Below, piece after piece: positions 24,001 through 37,077 of a stretch of 64,000 bases of DNA. The position numbers were made by a program, and so were the translations under genes. This stretch comes from Nothopassalora personata (lineage: Eukaryota; Ascomycota; Dothideomycetes; Mycosphaerellales; Mycosphaerellaceae): NCBI GenBank assembly GCA_033816765.1, contig CM066297.1:62001-126000 (forward strand), read 5' to 3'. The stretch's first letter is position 1; each line of letters starts with the position of its first letter. A model generated the notes under the pieces. That model did no database searches. It was given only the letters and a program-made list of their open reading frames with translations, and was not told the origin of the DNA.

Positions 24001-26774
24001 GAGCTGCTCTTCTACATGTGAGAGATCATCGCTTCCCTCCGCGAAGATCATGGAGACCTCGCCGAGGCAGATTATGGCAGCTTCGTTTGCATCCCTGGCT
24101 TTCTCGTACAGCTTGTCAGTGACATTTCGTGGCGTTGAATATGTTCCAATGGATGAAGTCGTAAGACAATCGAACAGACACATCTGACCAATCGCAATGT
24201 AGCACGCCTCACGCAGTAGATCGTCCCTAGCATCCTTGAAGATCTCGAAGATAAGTTTCAGGAAGTCATGATACGCTTCCGAGTCTGGTGTCGTCCCCCT
24301 GCGGTACGAATGGCGACTGAAGAAGTAGGCAAGCGCTAACAGTGCGCCATGCACGTGGCTCGAGCCCGCACCGACTGCTGCATTCCAGCTTTTGACCACG
24401 TTAAGCAGCTCCGCGATTTCGGCTTTCGGATCCCTGGAAGGTAATGAGGACAAGATACCAAATGCTTGGGCAGCACTTGTGCGTTTGCGGTAGTTCGTTG
24501 ATTTGAGTGCAGGCACCAGTCTGGTGGCATGGCTTGCATGCTCTGCTACTAGGCTTTCTGGGCTCAGGGCCAGGAATTCCACTAAATGCGATTCAGAGCC
24601 GGCTGTCTTGGAGACCACGCACTCGAAGAGACACCCTAGTAGGGTGGTGATAGACCTTGGAGAAGTGGCGAATATCGATGTGGTGCACTTGCTGATAGCA
24701 GAACGTGCATCGACATCGGATTCGGCTAGAGCATCAAGTCTGCGCTCCCAGTCATGGTCGATGTTCACTAGGATGTCTGTCTTCAGTAAGGCGTGCTGGA
24801 AGAGAACTCTGCGAGAATATGTAGTCATTGCAGTGAATGACGACTCAAATGCTTTCTGACATCGCTGTACCAGAGCTAATGTGTCGTTGCCAGTTGTCCG
24901 TGATTGGTTGATGAAGAACTGTTCAACGATTGCCTCGAAGGCTGGGAACTCCATCTTCATATCGGTTCCCGTACTCGATCCGTTCAGCATTCGATACCAG
25001 TGAGGACTGAGCCCGCGTTCGCCTTCTTCACGTACCTCGACACGGTCAGACGTTGCTCCCATCGCCAGGACATCGACCCATCGAGCCTTAGGAGATGAGT
25101 ACGGTAAGCATCGGTTGGCGAAGCGTACTGTGATATAGCGCGTACTTCGGAAGCGCGACTTATCCTCGAGGTCTCCAGACTTTGTCATCTGGTCGATGAG
25201 CAGATCCTCAAGCGCTCCTTGTTCCGACGAGTTGAGTTCCAGCTTGGCGAATGCCCCGAGGATGGTCGATAGCGCTTCCTCAATGCTGACCGTTACAGCG
25301 TTGCCAGAAGAGTCCTTCGCTAACGATTCGAACAGCCATCGAAGCAAGTCAAATGAGGCATGTTCGTCCTCCACAAGTAGTCCTTTGGGACCGGCTTTGG
25401 CCAACAGGCCGATCACCTCGTAAGCATATCCACGAGAGACGAGATCTTCACTAGACCCAGCTTTTGGCCATCCTTGGTTCTCTATGAAGTCACGAAGTCT
25501 GTTGACCACTTTCGACGCGATGGAGTATAGCGTTTCCTTCGGACCGTATCGTGCAACGAAGTTGATGTAGGCGAAGATAGCGCTGCGCAACTTCGTGGCT
25601 TCTCTTCCAGTGCCAGTGGTCCTGTAGGGAGTTCTGTCAGCCAAACGAAGACGCAACGGAATCGGGCCCGAAGCTGCGGACGCTCAGCATCGGCACTGAT
25701 TGATTGGGGGATGATAACTTACTGCTGCCGCGTATTTCTCATAACGGTGTCTTCGCCATCAGCCTGCCCTGCCGATGGCAGCACACCATCATCTGCAAGC
25801 TTCACGATGTTGTTTGCGAACGTTGTGCTTATGGTCGATCTGTTGAGCAAGTTCAGGATCTTCAACCGCAAAGGTGCGCTAACTCTGGGCGCGGCGCTGG
25901 AGCCAAAGTACAGATCAAACAGCTGTTTTATAAACTTTTCGTCCTCGAAATCTGTCACTGGCAGCGTCCGTTTCATCATGTCATCTCCGACATCACTTAT
26001 TGACGATGCTGGATCAGCGGAGGCGTATAGTGCAGGAATGAACCTCTCTGCATCTCTGAACAGTCCACTTGCTAGCAGCTTCGCCGCCAGAATCTTCGTT
26101 CTGGCAAGATGGAGACCACGCGCTGAGGGTGTCCACGCGTCATCTTTGCCTTGCAGAGTAAAGAAGCTGTAGTCCTCGGTTGTCAGACCAGGACAGGTCT
26201 TAATTGCTCCCTTCTGCGGGTTGAAAAGTAGCAGCTTGCCCAGGTACTCCGAGAGGAACTTCCCATCATCGTCCGTGACTTCCAACTTCGTCCTCATCTC
26301 CAGATCCTCTTTGCTGCCTCGGAGTGGAAGAGTGATCGACTCCAGTAACCGCAATAGCAAGTAGAAGACCTGATGGCCATGACTGCCGCTTTTGGCAATA
26401 CCACTGACAACCACAGGCAACAGATCAGCTTTGTCTGTATTTGGAAGTCGGACCACGCCTTGCTGGATGTACAAAAGGTCGAAGTGCCGTACTATCGAGC
26501 TGTCCTGCTCTTTGAACTGCTTGATGAGGGCGGCCACAGGGAGCTGTATTGAGGGTGGAGCAACTCGCGTGTTCACATGCTGACATATCGAGATGACTTT
26601 CGTGCGGACGCTTTGATGTTCTGACGCCAGCTTCAAAAGTAGAGGTGCCAGGTACGTCTTTAAAATGGCTTCCAGCTTCGTGTCTGTGTCTGTGAGAGCT
26701 ATCCGCATCTCAACTTTGCCGACCAGAGCAAGTTCTCGCTGCTCGGCTGTCTGTGGTGGTGGTGGTGCACTCAT
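21032..26774 (-). CDS. ECM29: Proteasome adaptor/scaffold protein Ecm29
   Basis: Four exons: 26,774-25,723, 25,621-21,790, 21,731-21,526 and 21,461-21,032. They total 5,520 nt and 1,839 aa, close to the yeast protein. All introns have GTRAGT-type donors and AG acceptors, and the phases join without a stop. The N terminus (KVEMRIALTDTDTKLEAIL, then VRTKVISICQHVN) is the conserved Ecm29 N-terminal domain. The rest is a continuous alpha-solenoid of HEAT-type repeats, for example EWRVRQACCAAIADLV in the middle and AEYRVHSVKALGRIA in exon 3. Ecm29 tethers the 20S core to the 19S regulatory particle and takes part in proteasome quality control and localisation. The reading across the first junction (NTRQQ-TTGTGREATKL) is where homologues are least conserved. 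It is divergent from the deacetylase gene, with 522 bp between starts. Confidence 0.92.
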
Positions 26775-27296
26775 GATGATTTGTCGTCAGAAAGTGACGG
26801 AAGGTGTCGTCTGTTTATGCCCGACCATCCATGTCCGAGGCAAAGTCGTGATTGAAGGCTGAAGTGTGAATGAACCACATGAGGTCTCGAGGTCTCGTTG
26901 ATATTATGCAAAGGTCATCTAGGCAGTCACCGCCACGAAACCAATGTACAACACAAACGCCACGCGTAAAAGAGTAGCCTCAAAAAGTGTGCTTAGGTCA
27001 TCGCATGTAGGCAGGCAGTCATGTCAATTGGTTAGAAGCCCTGCTGCGCTAGCGGAAAATCTTCCGACACTGGCGTTTCCCAACGTGTCTCTGTGCCACC
27101 AGCACATCTTCCTCAGAACTTCAATAAAAGTAACATCATTGGACCATCTATCGCCCCTCGAAAATCCCTGGTCACAGAAATCGTACTCACAAGAATGAAC
27201 GTGGAAAACATGACGTAGAAAACGTTGACCCGAGCGCATCATATGCGGTCGTCCTAGCGGGATATCTTCCACTCATCCAGGCACGCTGTATCCATC
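26775..27296. promoter_or_regulatory. Divergent intergenic region between ECM29 and the deacetylase gene
   Basis: These 522 bp separate two divergently transcribed start codons and must contain both promoters. No TATA box or recognised operator stands out. Confidence 0.4.
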
Positions 27297-28339
27297 ATGG
27301 CCAACCAGAGAGACAGCACTTCTCCACCATCCACTTGGCAATGGTCCAACCACTACGACACCCCCCGCAACCTCACCGGCTACGGCCCAAACCCACCCTC
27401 CCCTTCCTGGCCCTCCGCCGCCAAACTCGCCATCTCCTTCGTCCTAAACTACGAAGAAGGCGGCGAATACAGCGTCCTACTTGGCGACTCCCACTCCGAA
27501 AGCTTCCTGTCCGAATCCGTAGGCAGTCCTGCTTTACAGCAAGGCCGCGATCTCAACATCGAGTCGATGTACGAGTACGGCTCTCGCGCAGGAGCGTGGC
27601 GAGTCCTCAACGTCTTCTCCGAAGCTGGAGTGCCCGGCACTGTCTATGGAGTTGGGAAAGCGCTTGAGGAGAATCCAGAGGTCTCCAGAGTATGTACGAA
27701 TATGGGATGGGAGGTGGCGGCGCATGGCTATAGATGGATTGATTACCACGAAATGAAACCTGAGGAGGAACGGGAAGATTGCGCACGGTGTGCGGAAGTG
27801 ATTAGACAGCAAACGGGCTCTCCGCCGAAGGGGTGGTATATCGGACGCCTTTCGCCACGGACTCATAGGATCATCTATGATCTTTACGACGAGAAGCAAT
27901 GGCCGCAGCCATGGTTGAGTGATTCTTACGCGGATGATTTGCCGTATTATAAACCCTTACCATCGGACTGTGAGGGAGCGCAGCTGGTCTTGCCGTATAG
28001 TTTGGATTGCAATGATTTCAAGTATTGGATGCCGAATAATTGGTCGAGTTCTGAGGACTTCTTCCAGTATATGAAAGATACTTTTGATGAGCTTTATCGG
28101 GAGGGAGAGAAAGGGCGGCCAAAGATGATGAGCGTTGGGTTGCATGCTAGGATTAGTGGGAAGCCAGGGAGAGTTGGTGCTGTTAGGAAGTTTGTGGAGT
28201 ATGTTAAGAGTAAGCCGGATGTGTGGATAGCTACGGTGAGTGTGGTCATGGTGATTCTTGGGTGGGCCGCTGACGATGGGTACAGAGGAGTCAGATCGCT
28301 GAGTGTTGGCGGGAGAGGTTTCCGTATAAGGCTGCGTGA
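27297..28339 (+). CDS. Polysaccharide deacetylase (NodB/PuuE-like) family protein
   Basis: Two exons (27,297-28,235 and 28,286-28,339) encode 330 aa. The 50-nt intron (GTGAGT...TACAG) restores the ending VWIATRSQIAECWRERFPY, the typical C terminus of this group; unspliced, the frame runs on into unrelated residues. The core reads LAISFVLNYEEGGEYSVLLGD near residue 45, RVLNVFSEAGVPGTVYG, and WEVAAHGYRWIDYHEM with the metal-binding histidine region. That is the layout of cytosolic polysaccharide deacetylase/allantoinase-like proteins and not of secreted chitin deacetylases. No signal peptide is visible. The substrate is unknown; PuuE-type ureide hydrolysis is one possibility. The gene is convergent with the next one, with 34 bp between stops. 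Confidence 0.82.
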
Positions 28340-28373
28340 GATATCCTTTTCGAACTGCCACTCAGAGCTCTTC

Positions 28374-28937
28374 TCATGCAGGCATCTCCCTCTGCTTTCC
28401 ATTGCTCTCCGTCACATCCAGTCCCACCAAGAAACGACTGACCATGTTATACCCACCGACAGTAATCATCAACTCCATGACTTCTTGATCCGAGTACCTC
28501 CTCTTAATCTTGCCAAAGACCTCATCATCCACTTTGATCTCTTTCGTGCTCTGCCTCGTAAACTCCAACACATCCATCTCCTCCTCACCAAGCAACTCGT
28601 CATTCTTCACATCATTGTTCAGCACAGCCTCGAGCGCTTTTCGACTCGCACCAGCCTTCAAGGCGAGCGGCGCATGAGCTGTCCACTCATATGTTGCATC
28701 ATTCAGCACCGCGATGTAGCATATAGCCAGCTCAGCCAGCGCTTGGGAGAAGGAGGACTTGGTGCGAATGGCCCCCATCAGGGAATTGTATCCATCTGCG
28801 ATGGCGGGGTTGTGGAGGAGGGCAAGATCGAGAGGGATGAGTGGTCGAGGCTTTCGTCGTTCTGCGATGCGGTGATAGATCGCTTGGTTCTCGGGTGTTG
28901 GGTCTGCGGGCTCTTTCGGCGCGTATGGGATCCGCAT
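28374..28937 (-). CDS. Carboxymuconolactone decarboxylase (CMD/AhpD-like) family protein
   Basis: Intact single-exon gene of 187 aa. The N-terminal MRIPYAPKEPADPTPEN is the common start of fungal CMD-like proteins. The helical core has SSFSQALAELAICYIAVLN followed by ATYEWTAHAPLALKAG, matching the E...C...Y/W..H pattern of the fold. The AhpD-type CxxC pair is absent, so a peroxidase-reductase role is unlikely; gamma-lactone decarboxylation or a related reaction is possible but unproven. The downstream stretch SDQEVMELMITVGGYNMVSRFL is typical of the family. It is probably cytosolic. Confidence 0.85.
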   Translation of the reverse strand: MRIPYAPKEPADPTPENQAIYHRIAERRKPRPLIPLDLALLHNPAIADGYNSLMGAIRTKSSFSQALAELAICYIAVLNDATYEWTAHAPLALKAGASRKALEAVLNNDVKNDELLGEEEMDVLEFTRQSTKEIKVDDEVFGKIKRRYSDQEVMELMITVGGYNMVSRFLVGLDVTESNGKQREMPA

Positions 28938-31159
<2,222 letters not shown>

Positions 31160-31596
31160 AAAGAGCAGTCTTGCAAACAGGGCAAGCCAGCAGTAAGCAG
31201 GCAACAGTCTATACATTTTGAGTACTAGCGTTCTCGTTCCTCTTGGTATCGGAACTCGCTTGCATGCTATTCATCGTCGCACCACTTAGGTCGGAATGCC
31301 GTGATTGGACTCCGTACACTTTCTACTTTAGAAAATATCGCCCTAGATTGCTCCAAGGCTGTGTGAGGCAAGGATCTCAACCCGCTTGGGAGTCGGAACT
31401 TGCCGAAGCCGGATCATCAGATCTCCTGAACCTTGGACTTCACTTCATGCTTCCCATCACTCCATCTGCATCTTACCAAATATGTATCGACTGCACTGCC
31501 CGGACACCTTCAACATTGACGACATCGCGCTACGCACTATCTCATAACCTCACCACTCAAATATGCTTACATCCACATCAACACTGTACAGCAATT
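31160..31596. other. CYP51 3' flank and promoter of the MBD4-like gene
   Basis: This 437-bp intergenic stretch stays open in the frame of the downstream gene from 31,243 onward, but the sequence there has no protein-domain character. It is taken as the CYP51 3' UTR and the next gene's promoter and 5' UTR. Confidence 0.4.
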
Positions 31597-34500
31597 ATGT
31601 CTACCAACAAAAAGCGCAAAGCACGACTCGCCTCGATTGAAAACAACAACGGAAACACTCCGTCAAAAAGAATCAAACTAACAAACTACTCTCACCCAGA
31701 ACGGACTCCCGTCCTGCACACGACTAAAGATAGTATCACCAAATCATTGGACATCATTGATTTCGCCACTGTGATACCGGACAGTATCACGGCAGTTCAT
31801 GCGCCGGATGAGTTGAAAGCCAAGGGCGCGAGGAGAAGATGGAGGGATGAGACGAGGGCGAGGGCGTTGGAGCTGCAGGCGAAAGCTGCAAGCGTGATGG
31901 AGGCGAGAGGTTGGCCGCCAGAGGAGAATGTGCAGGTTCATGTTGATACCAAAGCACCAACTTCTGGACCGAAAATCCGAAGAGTCGCTGGTAGTGTCGG
32001 GGATCCCGGGGCTAAGTCTGGATTGAAGAGTGAGGGCCTTGATGTTAAGATGGTGGCGAGCACGCGCTTGGTTACGCCCGTGGTGAAGACGTGGCACGCT
32101 TCAAGTGAGGAGTACGAATCTGCGTGCAAAGAAGCGAAGGGAGCAGCAAAAGGTCGTTCAAAGGCGTCGGCGAAAGGCGAGTTTTTGCGCGTTATTACTT
32201 GTGCAGCTCCCACTATAAACCGACCGAGAGCGCCTAAGGCCGCCACAGCTATTGACTCAACGGCAAAAGAACGAAGACTCTCATCAACTGGCAGAATACT
32301 ACCTGTGAATAAGCCTCCTGGACTCCAAAGATTCGAAGACACCCCTCTGCCTCCCAAGGATCCGCCTCGACTAGATGACAGCGATGACTCGAGCGAAAGC
32401 GAGAGTGATAGTAGCGAAGACGAAGATGATGTTGCTACGAGGCCGTCTGTACGAGGATCTGTATCAGAGAGCTTTGCCGATCGCATTCTCGAATACCCGA
32501 CCAACAGTGCTGGTGGCGAGCTCGGCGGACCACCTGCCGGACGCGAACCAGCAGAGAGCAAGCAAAATGCTATCTTGATGGAGACAACCGAGCTTGAGGA
32601 GCGCCATGACGCGTGCGGCGAGACTGTACACATTCACAACGACGATGTCATAGACAGCAAGGGTAGTCAGGACGAGGAATACGATCCTGACGCTCCTTTG
32701 GCCAGGATCGCGACCCGGGCAGACTTCAGCAAACAGTTGTCAAAGCACCGAAAGTCAGACGCGCCAGTTTCGCGATCGTCAGAGATGCCCGCAGGTACAG
32801 ACCACGAACGCAAACCGCCAGCAGCGCAACGAGCTAACGTGGTCGTCAAGAAGAGTGCAGCCGATGGCAAACTTGGTGGAACTCGATTTGGCAGTGGCCT
32901 TTCCTCAAGTAGGAGTGGCACGCTGACTGAGGTGTCCTCGAACCGCATGACCACGACTCAGAGTTCCATTGACCCAGCAGCTGAGGATTCCGAGGATCTA
33001 TTGGAGGCCATCGAGGACGTCACAGAGGAAGTTCTGGGCGACAGTGTACTCTCCATGGATCAGTGTAAGCTTCCGCATTCCCGAGACTCCGCTTGTGAGG
33101 TTGACCTGGACACACTTATGACTACTGACCATAGTGCTCGAAAAGTACCGAACTCGCAAGACGTTGTTGTCATGATCGCACCTGATGACGGTAGTTCATT
33201 CGACGATTGGGCACTGGAAGGGACCGATCTATCGCGAGCTATGCACGGATGCAGTGCTGGACATGGGCCAGAGCTTGACACTGAAAGTACAGTGGTACAG
33301 CCGAATGACAGGACATCCGCCGCAGCACCTGCGTCATCGCCTAAATCTGCATCATCATCAAGTGAGTTGCCTGAATTGAGCCGAACTTCAAATCCGGCTC
33401 CCAGGGACGAAGGTGCCCAGCGTGATCAAGCTCTCAAAGCTTCCCTCGCCGATGACTCAGCCCTGCCAGCCTCGTATGAAGCCACGAAAGTCGTTGCACC
33501 CCTAAGGCGGAAAATGACTGGCATGTCCTCTAAACACTTCTCGCCTGCGAAGCGGCCCAGAGTACGGGAGGTTGCCGAAACTAAGAATCAGACGCCGGGC
33601 AGAGCTCAGGGTGCAGTCCAGCCGGTGGAAACCGACAGCCCTCTGACGGCGTTGCAAACAGCGCTTGACCGGATTGTAGATTGTGCTCCAGATGCTGTCC
33701 ATGATGCCAATGGCAACTTTGCATACCAGAATGTGGACAAGGAGATACCCGGAGACGGTCCCATATTCAGCACGAGATCCAGTGTAAAGGAAGAGAAGAC
33801 TAAAGCCTCAGCTCGCAAGCGCAAGACAGCTGTCGACAGCGGCGACGATGCTGTGGTTGATGCAGACTACCAAGACAGCCAGGATGTGTTGCAAGACAAC
33901 GCCACGCAAACTCCCGCAAGGCAAACGAGGTCTAATGCCAGAACTCCTGGCGCAAAGCGCAAATCCACCGGCAAGATCAGCGAGCACTTCATCACGGATC
34001 GAGTCGATCTCTACAACACGACCGCAGGCGGTGGCCGCATATTAGCCGGCACATCACGAGCCCCGGTACCATCCATCAACGCTGCCATGTTCGGCCTCAT
34101 CCAGGAGAAAATCTGGCGTGAGCCGTTCTGGCTGATCATCGCAGTCACGTTTCTGAACAAGACCGCTGGTCGAAGCGCAGTACCTGTCTTCTGGAAGCTG
34201 AAAGAGAAGTATCCTACTTGCGAAGTTCTCGCCAATGCGGATCGAGCAGAGCTTTTGGAAATGGTACGGCACCTAGGCTTGCAGAACCAGCGCTCAAAAC
34301 GCCTGATTCACATCGCAAAGGCATGGACTGCTGAGCCTCCTGTGGCTGGCAAGCGGTATAGGACTTTGAACTACCCCAACCATGGAGATGGCAGAGCATC
34401 AACGACCGTAAACGTGGTCGACGAAGATGCCGAGGACTGCGCTGGCCTGCTTGAGATTGGCAATATCCCAGGCTGTGGTCAGTACGCTTATGACAGTTGG

Positions 34501-35178
34501 CGAATCTTTTGCCGCGACCCGTTGAGAGGTGTGGCAGATGACTACAATGGCACCAATGCCAAAGCTGAAGGCTTCGTACCTGAGTGGCAGAGGGTCCTAC
34601 CATATGATAAAGAACTTCGCGCCTGTTTGAGATGGATGTGGCTGCGTGAGGGTTGGATATGGGATCCGCTGACCGGGGAGAAGAGGCGGGCTACTGATGA
34701 AGAGATGGCGCGAGCTGTCCAAGGAGAGATGGAGATCGAAGATCCGCAGGAGAGGAAGTTCGCTGCTCAGGCTGCCGGTGTGGATGTCACTGCGAAGAAG
34801 GCCAGAAGAGGTGGAAATGACAAGTCGCTGGGTGAGACGTCTGCGCAGACTTCAACCAAACATCCTGCTGACAACTGTACGGCCGAGACAGGACAGAAGT
34901 CTGAGACAGCCGTCGAGAGCAGCAAGAATGCTCCGAGCGATGTGCCTCGTACTGAAGCTTCTGCAGCGACACGAGCTCTGATAGCTCAAGAAAGTGCGGC
35001 GGCGCCCAGAACGAACTCGCGAAGGCGTAGACGACCGCAGAGGGTTAGTACAGACAAGCATATGGATGAGCCCAAGCCGAGACGATCAAGTAGACAAAGA
35101 GCTGAGAAGTCCAAATCATTCCAGCCCGAAAAAACGCCTCCTCGCCCTCCCACCAGAGCTCCGCGACTACTTCTATGA
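31597..35178 (+). CDS. MBD4-like G/T mismatch DNA glycosylase (HhH-GPD superfamily)
   Basis: About 1,193 aa in one exon from the ATG in CAATTATGTCT. Residues 1-820 are low-complexity, charged and Ser-rich with nuclear-localisation-like basic runs (KKRKAR near the start). A C-terminal glycosylase domain spans about residues 830-1010: IWREPFWLIIAVTFLNKTAG, then MVRHLGLQNQRSKRL, then GNIPGCGQYAYDSWRIFC. That is the helix-hairpin-helix loop and catalytic aspartate (about D966) arrangement of MBD4. No methyl-CpG-binding domain is seen. MBD4 enzymes remove T or U from G mismatches formed by cytosine or 5-methylcytosine deamination. Two related short motifs, TGMSSKHF (about residue 642) and TGKISEHF (about residue 790), may be protein-binding repeats. 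The C-terminal 100 residues are basic. The end of the frame overlaps an F-box-like reading in another frame (see 35,122-35,317). Confidence 0.8.
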   Translation: MSTNKKRKARLASIENNNGNTPSKRIKLTNYSHPERTPVLHTTKDSITKSLDIIDFATVIPDSITAVHAPDELKAKGARRRWRDETRARALELQAKAASVMEARGWPPEENVQVHVDTKAPTSGPKIRRVAGSVGDPGAKSGLKSEGLDVKMVASTRLVTPVVKTWHASSEEYESACKEAKGAAKGRSKASAKGEFLRVITCAAPTINRPRAPKAATAIDSTAKERRLSSTGRILPVNKPPGLQRFEDTPLPPKDPPRLDDSDDSSESESDSSEDEDDVATRPSVRGSVSESFADRILEYPTNSAGGELGGPPAGREPAESKQNAILMETTELEERHDACGETVHIHNDDVIDSKGSQDEEYDPDAPLARIATRADFSKQLSKHRKSDAPVSRSSEMPAGTDHERKPPAAQRANVVVKKSAADGKLGGTRFGSGLSSSRSGTLTEVSSNRMTTTQSSIDPAAEDSEDLLEAIEDVTEEVLGDSVLSMDQCKLPHSRDSACEVDLDTLMTTDHSARKVPNSQDVVVMIAPDDGSSFDDWALEGTDLSRAMHGCSAGHGPELDTESTVVQPNDRTSAAAPASSPKSASSSSELPELSRTSNPAPRDEGAQRDQALKASLADDSALPASYEATKVVAPLRRKMTGMSSKHFSPAKRPRVREVAETKNQTPGRAQGAVQPVETDSPLTALQTALDRIVDCAPDAVHDANGNFAYQNVDKEIPGDGPIFSTRSSVKEEKTKASARKRKTAVDSGDDAVVDADYQDSQDVLQDNATQTPARQTRSNARTPGAKRKSTGKISEHFITDRVDLYNTTAGGGRILAGTSRAPVPSINAAMFGLIQEKIWREPFWLIIAVTFLNKTAGRSAVPVFWKLKEKYPTCEVLANADRAELLEMVRHLGLQNQRSKRLIHIAKAWTAEPPVAGKRYRTLNYPNHGDGRASTTVNVVDEDAEDCAGLLEIGNIPGCGQYAYDSWRIFCRDPLRGVADDYNGTNAKAEGFVPEWQRVLPYDKELRACLRWMWLREGWIWDPLTGEKRRATDEEMARAVQGEMEIEDPQERKFAAQAAGVDVTAKKARRGGNDKSLGETSAQTSTKHPADNCTAETGQKSETAVESSKNAPSDVPRTEASAATRALIAQESAAAPRTNSRRRRRPQRVSTDKHMDEPKPRRSSRQRAEKSKSFQPEKTPPRPPTRAPRLLL

Positions 35179-35317
35179 GCCCACCCTCACCAACGAGACC
35201 CTCCCGCTCAGATCGTCCGGGGTACATCCGTCCACAACGGCCTTTGGGTTATGTACAGCCGCTACGGAAAAGGAAAGGTCGGCGAGGAGCCTTCCCGTCC
35301 GAACTGGGAAGCAGTGA
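35122..35317 (+). pseudogene. F-box-like fragment overlapping the MBD4-like 3' end
   Basis: In a different frame from the glycosylase gene, the translation contains KKRLLALPPELRDYFYEP followed by TLPLRSSGVHPSTTAFGLC. LPPELRxxIYE is the signature of the large family of fungal F-box-like proteins, and the following residues also fit. No start codon or body of a gene surrounds it; it ends at 35,317. The likeliest reading is the 5' stub of a lost F-box-like gene whose DNA was recruited as the last codons and 3' flank of the glycosylase gene. Alternatively the glycosylase gene may have an unseen final intron. Confidence 0.4.
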
Positions 35318-35774
35318 ATCCAGGCTTCTGAGATGAGAGATGATGCTGCTGTGATGGTTGGATGTCCTTGTTAATGCCGCGCGAGAACGATGGGGATCAG
35401 GTTGCTGGGACGCGGGCGTCAATCAGTTCACGGGCCATGGCACGTGCTGTTCATCCGTTGATTGGATCCTGCAGATTATGGTGATACAGTAAACAGCTGC
35501 TGGAGAATCCCGTCTGTGGGGAGGCGAGAATAGTTCTAGCCTTCAGGAACAGAGAATATACACTACGTAGCCATCAATTCCCATAGCGAGACTCTCATGC
35601 TGATTGCAAAACATATTTCGAAGTACAGTAACTCTCGACTCAGGCGCCGCTCTGCCACGCGGCAGTCTTAGTAAAGAGTCAGCAAAGCCTCGTACGAGCA
35701 AAGAAAGTATGACATGCTGCCACGACTCAGTCTGTCAACGGCACGGTTGCCTCAGAACTGCAATGATGGTCGTT

Positions 35775-35818
35775 GCACCTCACATCACCTCACCTCACAT
35801 CACCTCACCTCACCTCAC
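35775..35818. repeat. (CACCT/CACAT)n minisatellite
   Basis: About eight units of the pattern CACCTCACATCACCT in imperfect 5-bp and 10-bp periods. Confidence 0.85.
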
Positions 35819-36411
35819 GCTCAGCCGCAGATGTGTTTCAGGAGCCGTGGCAAGATCCCATCCGGTCCGGGCCTCTGAGCCGTTGTCGGTCCCCATACAG
35901 TAGTACACCCGCGCGAAAAGACGAGATGAAGAATTGTGGAGGAGATGATGCATGATCAAGCATGGCACGGACTCCGTAGAGTGTTCCGTTCCGAACAGCC
36001 GGAAGCGCGTGCAAGGATGAGACGCGGAGAGGTCCGCCAACCAAAAGAGATACTGATACGCTGTGTACGTGCGGCAAGGATTACAGTACACCGCGCCCGG
36101 CCAGAGCGACTTGTGGCAGCGTCCCAAACCGGCGTTTCCCCAACAACAAGAGATCGACCTATGTGCATGCAGATCCGGATACGCTAGAGTAGTAAGTTAC
36201 ATACTCCCACAGCTCCGAACTCTCTCTCTCTCGCTCGCTGATGAACCCTCCGTTACACGCACGCAGCCTTCTTGAAACGACAACTCATCACTTCTGCACG
36301 GCGGCAAGCTGATCGGGTGTTGGCAACATGAGGTACAGCCTCGACAGCTAGCTAGCTGATCTGGTCTCGCTAGGACGCAGAGCAGAAGATGTGATGACGC
36401 TGATTGATCAT

Positions 36412-36522
<111 letters not shown>

Positions 36523-37077
36523 GTTGTGTTGTCCGTATCTCAAAGCGGAGTTGCCTAGTGTATATGTATAATCTAGTGGCGCTTCCCCAGCCAACGCCTC
36601 CATTTCCTGGCGTCAATGATGATGATAGACATGCACCGTGCGGAAGAGAAACCCAGATAATAAGCGAACCAGGCCAGCCAGTTCTCCTAGTTACTCACAT
36701 GACGCTTGTTGTTCCAGAACTGCATAGTTACACGCCACAGCGCTTTGGAAAGACGGCTCCTCCATGGTATACACAACAGCTACCACCACGTCCTTCGTGT
36801 GCTTCGTTATCACGCATTCTCCCCTGTGCATTTGTTCTCCGCACGAGTGCCGTGCTTGCGCGTACTGTACTCCGCGCTCGATGTCCTGCCCCTAACCGGC
36901 AAGCACATTCTCGGGATCGGGGAGAGGGGACGCTGGCTGCATGAACGAGCTGTTGTGTTCCAGGATGAAGGCGGGTTGATGATTTTATCCAGGAAGAATA
37001 GATTGATCTTCACACACACCCTCGTTGTTTTCAATTGCCCAGCTCGCTGGGACTGGGAAACAGCAAGAGGCTGAAGG

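Noticed and set aside
31243..31596. 118-residue N-terminal extension of the MBD4-like protein
   Set aside because: Composition is that of intergenic DNA and there is a well-placed ATG at 31,597 followed by a basic nuclear-type N terminus.
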